Shown here one piece after another: positions 32,111 through 44,700 of a stretch of 64,000 nt of DNA. The position numbers were made by a program, and so were the translations under genes. The notes below the pieces were generated by a model. That model saw nothing but the letters and a program-made list of their open reading frames with translations. It was not told where the DNA came from and searched no databases. The stretch covers positions 12,814,501-12,878,500 of the forward strand of contig NC_133019.1 of NCBI RefSeq assembly GCF_048564905.1, written 5' to 3'. This DNA is from Vicugna pacos (Eukaryota > Chordata > Mammalia > Artiodactyla > Camelidae). Position 1 is the first letter of the stretch. Every line of letters starts with the position of its first letter.

Positions 32111-35100
32111 TCGATGTGTTCAGGCCAGGCGGTAACTTTCACTATTTTCCCGCCTTTGTAGCATTTCGTCAAAGGCGTAGAGAATGAATATTGTGCCCTG
32201 AGAATAATGGTGGAGCGAATTCAGAGGCTCTGGGCTTGGATATTTAGGGCCCAGAACCTGTCTGTGGGGTTCTCTAATCCCAAAGATTATGGACCTGAGT
32301 CAGAGACCTGTGCTTTCTTCCTGTTACTCTTACTTGTCCTCCTAACAATAAGATTTACACAGTTCTTGTCGTGCACCAGGCACCGTTCTAGGTACTTTAG
32401 ACCTAAATGAATTTATTTAAGCTTCATAACACTACCATGAAGTACATATTGTTGTTTTCCCCATTTTTCAAGCGAGAAAACTTGTGTGGCCCAGTGTGCT
32501 GCGTTGAATAGTGCCCTTTCCTCTCCAGTTGACCTCAGAACGTCAGAAAGTGACCTCATTTGGAAATAGGGTCTTTGCAGATGTAATTAAGGTAAAGTCA
32601 TAGTGGGTTTGGATGGGTGCTAAATCCAGTATGACTGGTGTCCTTTTAAGATGAGGGAAATTTGGACACGGAAACAGGTATAGAGGAAAAACGACCATGT
32701 AAAGATGTAGGCTGAAACCCTAGTGGATGTATGTCACCACTAGCCAAGGTATGGCCAGGGCTACCAGAAGTTGGAAGAGTCAAGGAAAGCTCTTCCCCTA
32801 GAGCCTTTCTGGTGAGCATTCCCTTGCGGACACCTTGATTTCAGACTTGAAGCCTCCAGAGCTGTGAGAGAATATGTCTCTGCTGTTTTAAGCCACCCGA
32901 TTCTTGATGCTTTGTTAGGCAGCCCTAGGAAACTAATATACCCAGTAAATTCAAATAGTTCCAAAGAACTAATCCAGTTCCTTTCCTGGTTTGGTTGTGT
33001 TATTCATGCCTTTTGTCTTCCTGCCCCTCTGACTTGTGTGGATCCTTTGGAGGCAGTGCCATGTAATGAAATTAGCTTGAGTTCTGAAGCAACACTGATC
33101 AGAGTTTGCATCCTAGCTGTGCCATTTTTTGGGCTGTGTGGCTTTGTGCAAAATGTTTCATGTCTTTAAGCTTCGGTTTCCGTATCTTTAAAGTGAAAGT
33201 AATACTGAATGATATCACTTATATTAAATGGTTGTTGTGATTAGTGATTTTGGCTTTTCAAATAATAACTAAGTACATCACGGTGGTCATTGTTATCATT
33301 TGAACTCATCCATTGTTTAACCATGTAACAAACACGTATTGAATACTTTTCTATGCCAATTACTGCAGGGTATTGAGGATATCACTGTGAATGAAAGAGG
33401 CATAGTCCCTCTTCCGATGGAGCTTATAGTTTAATGGGACTACAGCCTTTAAACAAGCTAACAACCTGTTGATTTATTTCTTTTGTAATAAATGAAATGA
33501 AAGTATTCCAAGAATGTGTAACAGGGGTTCCTAGCTGGAAGGGATAAGGGGGAATAGTCAAATAGTCAAGTTAGGTATGCATGCTCAAGGAGGTTATATA
33601 TATGCTAGGTTTTTAAGAATGAGTAAGAGTTTCCCAGTAAAGAATGAGAAAGGTAGGTCAGGCAGAGGGAAGGAACTGGGTATGTGAAACTGATCTGGAA
33701 AGAAATTTGGCTCACTCTAGGCACCAAAAGATGACCAGCGAGTAGTGAACTGAGGAGGCAGTGGTACCAGATGAAGCTGGCCACATGGGCAAAGACTAGA
33801 CCATGCAGGATCTTGTAGGATTTTGAGCTTTATCCTAAAACCAATAGGTTAAGTGTTTGTAGGCTGTTATCCAAGAGTGAGTCTTCTCTTTTGATCTTTT
33901 ATCTTTTCACATTTAGAATGCGGATTGTGGATGATGATGTGAGCTGGACTTCAATCTCCACCACTAAACTGGAAAAGGTGGAAGAGGAAGATGATGGGGA
34001 TTTGCCTGTGGTATGTATCTTTTGAGGCTGTGAGGACTTTGAAATCCAAGCTTCTCAATCTTGACTCCCAATGCAGGATAGATTTATGAAGGGGAAAGTT
34101 GAGGGCAGAGAAGAGGTGACATTTTCTAAGAACTATTTTAAAATAATCTTCTTTGATGATGCCTGTACAGTCTTTGTTTTAGAGGATCCATCAGCTTAGA
34201 TATGGGAACTAATCACAGAGAGAGGCAGGACTCCTTAGTGTCAGTGATAGAGCCATGATTAGAGTTAGCCATGGTTCAATTTGTTGGAGTCTACTTCAGA
34301 AACAATGCACAATTTCAATTATAGGAAACTTTTTATTTGCTCTCTTTGTTCATTGATTCAGCTAAGCTTTAAAATTGTATACCTTGAGTACTGGAGATAT
34401 GTAAATTAACAGAACACAGTGTCTATACTTTAGAGGTCATACCCTAGAATGAAAGACAGTTTCAAATGATTTGAGCCGTATGATAAATGTAAGAGATGTT
34501 GTTTACATATGCATCAAGTGCTATTAGAGCACAGGGAAGGTAGCACACTTTTTATTCCATTGGGAAATTCCACAAAGGATGTAAATATCTGAATTGAGTT
34601 TCAAAGGATGAGTAAGAGCCAGGGGGTTAACAGCATAAGCAAATAAGTTAGTGTTGGTATCGTCATGGGACCTGTGCTCAGAATTGCTGAGAAACAAGGT
34701 GATGAAAAAGAGAGCTGTTGTTAGGCTGTATTATACTAAAAGGTTGTAAAGATGAGTTCCAGGTAAGTATATTTAATGTTAATCCCCAGCATTTCTATAC
34801 TAGGTCACTTAAAAGAAGATTTGTTAGTAATTAGATGGGAAATAGTGATCATAAGGAACCAGTGTAATTTCAGTCAGAATGAATTACTGAAACCTGATTA
34901 ATATTTACAATATTTGTTGTTATATTTTATTTTTATAAAAGCAGTTCATATTTATTATAGAATGTTTTGGAATTATAAGAAAGTTGAAAGTTTTAAAAAG
35001 CATATAATGATCACTTACTTATAATGTGACCATCTAGAGATAACAACTGCTAGCATTTGGGTGCATCCCTCTTTAACTCATAGATTTTATTTATTAACTC

Positions 35101-38100
35101 ATTATATTTTATTTTTTAAAATATAATTCAGATCATACTGTACATATGATTATGGAGCCTGCTTTTTCATTTAATAATATGTTATCAATACTTCAATAAG
35201 ACTTTAAAATATTCTTTGAGAATGTGACTTTTAATGGTTGCATAGTAGTTCAATGTGTATATTAATTTAACCTGTCCTATTATTGGACATACGAGTTGTT
35301 TCCAGCTCTGATTAGCATCTTAGACCTAAATCATTGTAGGAATCTGCTTATTTCTTTATTCTCATGAAGTGAAATTAGTAGGTTGGAGAGAATGATCCCT
35401 TTTGAGCTCTTTCCCATATTGCTTTCCAAAAGGTGGTACTAGTTTACACTCCCACTAGAGGTATATGTGAATGCCAGTTTCCCCATTTCTCCATCAATAC
35501 TGGAGCATTATTAGCATTAATAAAAACAACAGCAGACTTACTCCAGTTTGGCAGGTGAACCAATGGTATCCTGTGTCTTTGAAAAATAGTGAAATGAATA
35601 ATTTTTTATTTGTTCATTGGACATTTGTGTTTTATGAATTTCTTGTATTTGTGCATTTTTTAGAAAATTGGAATTTTAATTTTTTCCTTTGATTTATTTG
35701 CTATTTGTGTAACAATAATATCTCTTACATGTCATAAGTATATTTTATCATTTGCTTTTTCATTTATAATAGTTTTTGATATTTAAGTGTCTTAATTTTT
35801 ATATAGTCAACTCTATTAATTCTCCTTTAGAGTGTTGCCTTTTGCTCTTATCATTGTCCTAGAACTGAAACAAGGGAAGCTTTAGCCTCACTGGTCTCTA
35901 TGCTGGTTAAAACAGATCTTGATTATTAAATTCACTTTTGTTACTGCAAGATCAGCACCACCATTAGTAACGGTAAAATGATTAGGACAACCACAGTAGC
36001 AGTGGGAGCGCAAGAGTAATAGGTATAATTTACCATGTACTGAGCTCTGCTGAGCTTACATGAATTATCTCATTGAATCCTCATAGCAATCCTTTGATTG
36101 TACTTTTGCAAATGGGGAAATTGAGGCTTAGAATATTTTGCCAAAGGTTACACAAAGTATATTACAAACACAAAATATTAAGTAACAAAGCTGGTATTTA
36201 GATCTCTGTTCATCTTGCTTTAAGCCTGTGTTTTTAATGCCCAATGAGAGACCTCAAAACTAGATTATGTGAAGAATGATGATAGGATCTTGGGAGAAGA
36301 GAAGAAGTAGAGGGGAATTATGACCTGGGTTAGAAATACAGTTCTGCCACTTACTATCTTTTAACATCAAGAAAAAGTTACTTCACTTCTCTGAGCTCTT
36401 TAGTAATGTGGAGCCTTTCTTTGTGGGGTTTTTGCGACGACTGAATAAGAAAAGCACGAAACACAGTGCCTTGCACATAGTTGCTCCTTTATATCTAGAA
36501 TTTATTAAGCCAGCCATCTTTGAAGGGCTGTCATGTGGAAAGGGGATCTGTTGCTTCAGAGGTCAGAAACTAGGGTTGATGGGAAGAAGTTACATGAAGG
36601 TAGATACGCGTCCAAATAACGAAGAACTTTCTAGCCCCAAAATGTAGTGGTCTGCCTTGTAATATAACTAGTTCCCTGCCAGTGAAATGTTTCCCTGTCA
36701 GGGAGGACTCGGTGAATGATCATTTATCAAGGACTCTATAGAGAACATTCCAGATTTGTTTGGGAATTTGGATGATATAAAGTATAGTTTTATCCCTTAA
36801 AGCGTCTCTGATTCTGTGTACATCTTAATGAATTCTTTTGGTTGGATTCAAGAGAACCTATCATTATGACTACCTACAACAAGAAGGCTTTCACAAAGAA
36901 CCTGAAGCCTTGATGAATGAAGGTATGACACAGAGCATGCCTGTGTTTTCACTCTGAATGTAAACTAAGAAAGGTGAAAGAAGTTAACTTTTAACTTACA
37001 AGTGGCAGTTGTCTACCTAGTAGGTTAATAAAAAAGGTTTGTAATGAAAGTAATTAACCTTGGAGGGAAATTGATTAGTCAGAGAAAGATCTGTAATTAA
37101 ACCATCCAGTGACAGTCACATGTTCATGGAGCAAATGTAACTGAGGACCACTGTGTGTTTCTTCATGGTCATTTTGGGTCTGTGTGTGTCATGTATTTTT
37201 AGGAATGGGAATGGTCATAGCTTCTGGTCCCTGAGACATCGGTGCCCCTTGGCTGGATCCTGTGGGTTTCCTCAACATACTGCTCTCCCTCCACAGGTGG
37301 CTGAGTTTGTGGATGAGAGGCCAGAAGAGGTAAAGCAGATGGAAGTCTTTCGTTCGAGTGCCAAATGGAAGCTTCTGGGAGGTGAGTTCCAACAATAGAT
37401 AAATCTGATTTCCCCGTTTATAGAGGAAGCCTTTTTCTCTGTTCTACACTTTTCTTCTTAAAGGAATACATAGTTTGTTTTCTTATGTCATTGATCCTGA
37501 AGAATATAAGTGAAAAAGAATTCAGAACTTCTTGCAAGGTAGTAATAAGACTTGGAAACTGAGAAACCAAGTATTCCTCTTCTACTTATGTATTGGTATT
37601 AGGGTTTCTGAGGTTAGGAGGTGACTCCTTTGGGGGACTTTGAGCACCCGCTCCTCTCTGCCCCAGAATAGGAGTGCACTTAGTATACAGGCAGGAGTTT
37701 GCAGGTATTTTCAAGAATCTGAGGAACAGAGTTTGGAGACTTCAGCAAGCTCTCTCCTCTCCCAGCATGATGTAGTTCATGTATGGGCTAAGGACCAATG
37801 TTTTCTGTCCTTTTTCTTTATATTGGTAAATCTTTCATTGGTCTTCCCTTGAATTTTGGTATTTTACAGTGCATTATCCTCCACTTGCCCACTCTGCATC
37901 CTCTCCCTAGGCCAATAATTTAACTCCCTATTTAGAAGATTTTTTGAATTCTTGAAAATTAGGCAGAAGGCATTTGTTATGTCTGGGCAGAAACGAGGCC
38001 TGGTCTTATTTGCCTTAGTATTCCCACTGCCCAGTACCAGGAAAGGCTGTTAATAAATATTTCTTGAATTGCAAATAGAGTCTTGATTCTTGCAGCCTAC

Positions 38101-38701
38101 TGCTCTTTGCTAAATCATCACTGGGGGCTTAGCAGTCATTTTCCCTTTTCCAAAAACTTAGTGGGTAGGTCTGCTTAGTAAGAGACACAGACTTAGTCCC
38201 ACTGAGTCGCAGCCCTGGTCCTAGCAGTCATTTGAGCTCTGTGTGGCCAGTGGAAGGGAGCTGGTTTTTTACTTGCCCTGTTCATTCCTCCATAAACACA
38301 GATCTTGTTTCTTGATAGTTGTTTAACTCCAATTTACCCTTGATACATGTTTGTTTTTCATACATGGAGGGTATAAGACTTTACTTCTGAACAGGATTTG
38401 TTCTCTCTGTGTTATATTTTGTGCCTTTAGTTTAATTATCCTACAATTCTGTTTAGAGAAAAATGCATAACAAAAGTGACAGTTGGCTATAGGTTAATAA
38501 TCACTATGGCCTCAGTTAATTTTTAGTACATTATTATTATGTTTTATGAATGAAAACTTTATCACTGTTCTTTTATCAGAATCCTGTTCACTCTTAATCT
38601 GTTACTTTCAGGTGTATCCTGTAGTTGTGTTTCCAGTGTTTTTCATAATCCTTTTTTCAGAGAGGATCTTCTGAACTCCTTATCTATAGGCCTAGGAAGT
38701 G

Positions 38702-38743
<42 letters not shown>

Positions 38744-41700
38744 ACAAACAGTTCTTTTTCCATTTGCTTCACTCTTAATGGCCCATCCCCATTTGTTACT
38801 GGAAATATCCTCACTGATCTCTGACCCTTATTTCCTTTTTATAAATACATTGGAATTTATCAACCTTATAGATTAATCATCAGGTATTCCACAGATGTCA
38901 GCACTTTTCTCTGGATGGATTCCAATCAGATAGGCCTGTTCCCCAAAGTAAAAGAGTTCACTTGGTTTCATTCATCCGTTTAACAGGTAGTCATTGGGGC
39001 CTACTCAGCTTTTTTTTTTTGTATTTGTATTTTATTTGTTTTTGGAGCTCAGTGATAAGAACTAGAGGAAGAGGAGAAACTGGGTTTTGGAAATGACCTT
39101 ATTTGCTATAAACATTTCATTCTGCTGTGCCTTTGAACATTGAAAGTCGCAAACTCTTTACTTTTTGAAGATTATCATATGGACTCTGGAGTCAGATCTG
39201 GATTTGGATATTCATTCCGCCACTTATTAGCAGTATGATTTTGGCAATTTACTTAATCTTTCTGAGTATCAACTTCTCATCTATAAAATGAGTATAACTA
39301 TTTATCTCTTAGGCTGCTTGTGAGAATTAGATGAGGTAATCTATATACAACATGGGCATGCAATAGGTGATCAGTAAATGCTGACCCTTCTTTCTTTCTG
39401 GTGCTCTCTCTGTCCCTAATAAGAAGCACGATGGCATGGATTAAATAGTTAACAGCATTTCATTTTGATGTGGCACAGAGTCAGTCATTTTGCCTTTTGA
39501 AACAAGAGTGAGTATAAACTATGAATTATCTATGCTCAGTATGAGTAGGTTCCTCTGCTGAGGAGCTCTGCACAAATGAGGTTTTGGGAAAAGCACTGGA
39601 TTAGGGGTTAGAAGAGTGGGGTTCTAGCCTGTCGCTTCATCTTAGTAGGTGTGAACCTAGGTAAGGTATCACTCAGCTTCTTAGAGTGTCTGTTTTTATG
39701 TCTGTAAAATAAGGATATATGCCCTGCTTACCTTACAGTGTGTAATATGTAAAATATATTCAGAATGCTTTGCAGATTCATGGCTTGTTAGGCAAATCGG
39801 AGAGATTATTCTCAAGGTATTGTTGAGTGCTGGCTTACTACCCCTAAGTAAGAGAGTTGTACAGACCGTTCGGGCTTTCTGAGTAGTTTTGAGATGTGTG
39901 CTGCTGAGACATCTTTTTAAACTTTGATTACTGGGGGTGAACAGAGCATTTGTGGGAATCTGACTCTTTGTTATTTGTGTTTAGGCCACAATGAAGATTT
40001 ACCTTCACACAGACATTTCCATCATGATAGCCCAGATCCGTCTCCTCCAAGGAGGGTCCGTCATGACACCCCGGATCCATCTCCTCCAAGGAGGGTCCGT
40101 CATGACACCCCAGATTCGTCTCCTCCAAGGAGGGTCCGTCACGACACCCCAGATTCTTCTCCAAGGAGAGTCCATCACGACTCCCCAGCTCCTTCTCCTC
40201 CTAGAAGGGTTCGTCATGATTCCCCAGATCTGTCTCCCCCCAGGAGGCCCCATCATGACTCAGACCCATCTCCCCTGAGGAGGGCCCATCATGATTCACT
40301 GGATCCTTCTCCCCTCAGGAAGCCTCATCGTCATTCTTCAGGTGTATCTCCTAGGAGGGCCCGTCATGACACACCAGATCCATCTCCTCCTAGGAGAGCC
40401 CACCACAGTTCCTCAGATAGCTCTCCCCTGAGAAGGGCCCGTAACAGCTCCCCTGACACAGTTCAACCTAGAAGGACTCTCGACTCTGTGGACACATCAC
40501 AGCTCAGGAGGGCCCGTCATGATTCCCCTGATTTGGCTTCTAATGTTCCTCCTTCACTGCCCAGAACCCAAAGCAGCAAAGCCCCAGAAAGAGCCTCTAG
40601 CAAAACTTCTCCACATTGGAAAGGGCCAGGACCCTCTCATCCCTCACTCCCAAAGAACAGCAGATATGACTATGACTCGGACCTCTCTCCTCCACGAAGA
40701 AAGCAAGCAAGGTCCCAGTCTGGAAGTAAGCAGCATGATTCTAAAGGTGAGCGTTTGATTGCCCATAAGAGGGACTTACTCCCTAAGTGCTTTCTTTTGG
40801 ACTTCTTAGTTGCTCTATTAGATATTTGTGATCTTTAGAAATGAGAATGGAGTTTTGGAGAAGTTTAAAAACTGTAGGGAAATGGTGAGAGATTGGGCTG
40901 AGGAGAGTTAAAAATTCCTAGTAGCAGGGAGGATATCTTTATGTATCCTTTTGTTTATTCTCTCCACCCCGTATAAAAGTACTGCGCGTCTGCTGCAGAA
41001 ACTTTAGAATGTATAGAAATATGTAAAGAAATAGAAAAAGGTCATACAAAATTCTGTTATTCTGAGACAGTCACTGCTGGTGTTGTATCCAGTGTTCTTT
41101 TTAGCCTTTTTTAAAAATTTATTTTGGCTGTAGTTGAGACTTGTCTGTGCAGTAAATGCATATTGCATGTATGGTCTCGCCTGGTATTTTCACTCGCTCA
41201 TGTCATAAAACATCTCTGTTAATATAGTTTTTGTTGGTGTTCTGTTACATAGAATTACTTAACCATTTCCCTAATATTGCATATTTTAGGTTATTATTTC
41301 TAAGTTTTTGATTTTGTAACGAACATCTTTATACATAAACTGTTGCCCTGTTCGGGATTCTTATCTACTTCTAGATAGATTTCCTAGAAACTGAAGTAAC
41401 TTCTAGTTATGCTTCCTAGGAAACTAAGTAGAAATTGACTTACTGGGTCAGAGGGTTCTATATTTTTGAGACTATTTTAAGACTATTTCAGATTGCTTTT
41501 GGGGAGGTGGTTTTTGATACTTATGTCTGCAACTCAAGCCTGTGAGGTGAAATTTGTTTATCTTTTTTTTTTAATTGAAGTACAGTCAGTTTACAATGTA
41601 TCCATTTCTGGTGTACAGCATGTTTCAGTCATACATGTACATGCATATTTTCCTTTTCATATTCTTTTTCATTATAGGTTACTAAAAGGTATTGATTATA

Positions 41701-44700
41701 GTTCCCTGTGCTCTACAGTAGAAACTTGTTGTTTATCTGTTTTATATACAGTAGTTAGTATCTGCAAATCTCAAACTTCCAATTTATCCTTTCCCACCCA
41801 TTCTCTTCCCCCCCTTTTCTGGTAACTGTAAGTTTGTTTATTCTACCTTGTGTTCTAGGTACTGTTTGAATTTTCAAGTTCAAATACATTGTTATCTTCT
41901 AGTCTGAGGACATCACAGTATATTCTAGGTAGTCTTAACATTTACCGCAGCACTGAGATCTGAGTGCAGTTTGTTTGCCCCTTCTGTGTGTGGGTAAATA
42001 TGGCACAGACGAGTATGCTGAGATCTCACATAGCAGTCACAGTCACTAGTAACTCGGGAGTAGAACTCCACATCCTGCCTGTGGGTTTTTAAAGTTGTCT
42101 CTGACTTTGATCTTCTCCCCAGGCATTTGTACTTGCATTTAGGTTGGTGATGGTTCCTCATGAGAGGACTCAATGAATATTGAAGGTTAGCCTGGTAAAT
42201 TCTTGTTTTAGATTCTGCCAAGGGGATTAAAGATGTTATTCTTCAATTTCTAGGCTCTTCCCCCAGCCATAGGAAATTTCATACAAGTTCTTCACCCAGA
42301 AGATCTCAGAGTGACAAATTGGACTCTTCTTCCTACCCAGGTGACAGTCGGAAAGCCTCTGATTCAGATCTTTCTCCTCCACGGCAGAAACAAAGTTCAG
42401 GGCACCGGGATTCTGATTCAGATCTGTCACCTCCACGGAACAGACCTAGACACCGGAGCTCTGATTCTGACCTCTCTCCACCGAGGAGGAAACAGAGGGC
42501 CAAATCTTCTGATTCCGATCTGTCTCCACTTCGAAGGAGTCAGCCTCTGGGAAAGAAGGTAGAAATTTTCAGGAGCCATATCTTTTTTTAGAGTAATTCT
42601 TGTCTTATAGCTTATACAAGTCTCAGAGGTCCCAGAGGAGGAAGAGGTATCTCTTAGTGGTACAGTAAACCTAGCTCAGAGGACCTCTTTTCTTCTCTCT
42701 AAAGGTAGGAAGGACTGCATGTAGCCCAGCCCAGATGAACTTGCAAATACCAGATTTCCTAAATAGCTTCTGCCTTTATATCCTCTTAGTTTCACAAATC
42801 TCATTTTAATAAGTCCACAGAAACTTCTGTTTTCTTATGAATAAACTGAGAACTGTAGTTTACAGAGTGGAGTTAGGAGCACAAACCTTGTGTCAAACCT
42901 GTCGCGTATTTGAATCTGACTTCTTCTGTGTACCATCTGTGAGATACGAGGAAAATACATACTGTCTCTAATCTCAGCTTCTTCATCTTTAAAATGTGCA
43001 CATTAGTAGTACATACTTTATAAGGTTCTTGTGAGAATTAAATGAGTTAGTGTAAGTGAAACTCTTAGCACAGTGCCTGGGACAAAGTAAGTGTTTAGTG
43101 TAAGCAATTACTGTCATAAATTGGACTGTAGGTCTCTATATCCAGAGCTTAACGAGAGGCACTTAAAATATAAAACTACTTTTAGAAATCGTGTCACCTG
43201 AGAAGTCAGTATTTTGTATTATTTTAAATCTATGATGAAGCCTAAATTAGCAAAAAAAGTCCTCATGAATCCTGAGTAATTGTGTTGTACAGGACATCAG
43301 TACTAGTAAAGGAATTATTCCAGTGAGTTAGGAGACAAAATGGTAGAGCCTGAGGCGTGCACGTTTCCTCCAACACAGACTTTTCAGGTGAGTCTCCCCA
43401 AAGCCCGCGTAGGCCTCGTAAAGGGTAGACCAGCCCGCCCCTAACCCAGGAAGGGCAGTTTTCTTCCGGGGAACAGAGTGAGGTCTGTGTTTTGACTGGA
43501 CCCCTTGACGTTTTGTGTCTGTTTACTCTATGGACAATTTAATATTAATCAAATTTAGCACGTTACTTAAGCATATAATTGTATGCATCAATTGTGGGTT
43601 GGTTTGTTATCTTTCTGTAGAGTGGACTTTAGTGAAAATGTTTTGATTTGGTCATATCTTGTCATTATTCTGAAATATATCTAAGATCTAACGATCTTAG
43701 ATTGGCTTGACCTTGTGATTTAAATGGAATTTTTACCAGTGTTGGTCTCTACTGGAGGACTTAAGAGCTTGGTACGGTTTCTGATCAGGTGACCTGAGAG
43801 TGAGTCTTCGTGTGTGTGGTGAACATGCTGAAAAGTCAGAAGCACAGATTCTTAGCCTTCCCTTCAGTATCCTGTTGGTCTGTGTTTCTGTTTACTCTTA
43901 AACTTGACAGTACTATTAATTTTCCATGAAATTCAGCTTTATTTCTTCTTTTCTATTTTGTGAATCTTGTTGATAGTGAGAACATAAAGCTAGAGTTTTT
44001 GGTTTGGTTATTGCCGGTCACCAGACAGAAGTGTACGTAACTGTGTACCTACACCTGTGGAGCCTGCTGCTGCGTCGTCTCGTTAACGCTGGATGCTCCC
44101 TTTTCCATTGCATAGGCTGCGCACATGTACTCTGGGGCTAGAACTGGGTTGGTGTTAACTGACATACAGCGAGAGCAGCAGGAGCTTGAGAGACGGGACC
44201 AAGAAACCGTGGCATTTGAAGGTAAAAATGTGACAGTGCAGAGGCCAGTCAAGACTCATGTAGCTTTTATTTTTTTTAATGTAGCTTATTCTACCTGATA
44301 TTTAAAACTTTTAATTGCTATCAAATTTCATTTCTGGTTTTATGCATTATTTTAACTTCTCATTGGGTCCAAGTGGTTCTTTTCCTTCTTGAAAAATGTT
44401 TTTAGGCTCATCACCAATATGCACTTAGATATTGGTGGGAACTACATGTAGTCTGGCTGTGAAAGTTCTTATCCAGCATCAGAATCCCAGGCGGTTGATT
44501 TCAGCTGTTAGAATATACTAATTTCTGATTTTGATAACTGGTGTTTATCTTTAAAAATATGATTTTCCTTTGCAGCTGAATTCCAATATGCTGAAACTGT
44601 ATTTCGAGATAAGTCTGGTCGGAAAAGGAATTTGAAACTGGAACGTTTAGAGCAGAGGAGAAAAGCAGAGAAGGATTCGGAGCGAGATGAGCTGTATGCT

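Noticed and set aside
36850-36922. Exon-like segment in BUD13 intron 2 (acceptor 'ggattcaag', open frame, donor 'gaaggtatga')
   Set aside because: Its 70-bp length would break the phase 0 junction between exons 2 and 3, the acceptor has no good pyrimidine tract, and human BUD13 joins LPV directly to VAEFVDE.
38703-38750. Regular repeat considered as a CRISPR-like or other array
   Set aside because: It is a plain CA microsatellite in a mammalian intron with no spacers.
39928-40278. Alternative-frame open frames over BUD13 exon 4 on both strands
   Set aside because: They are products of the tandem DNA repeat, which stays open in several frames; only the frame continuous with exons 3 and 5 is coding.
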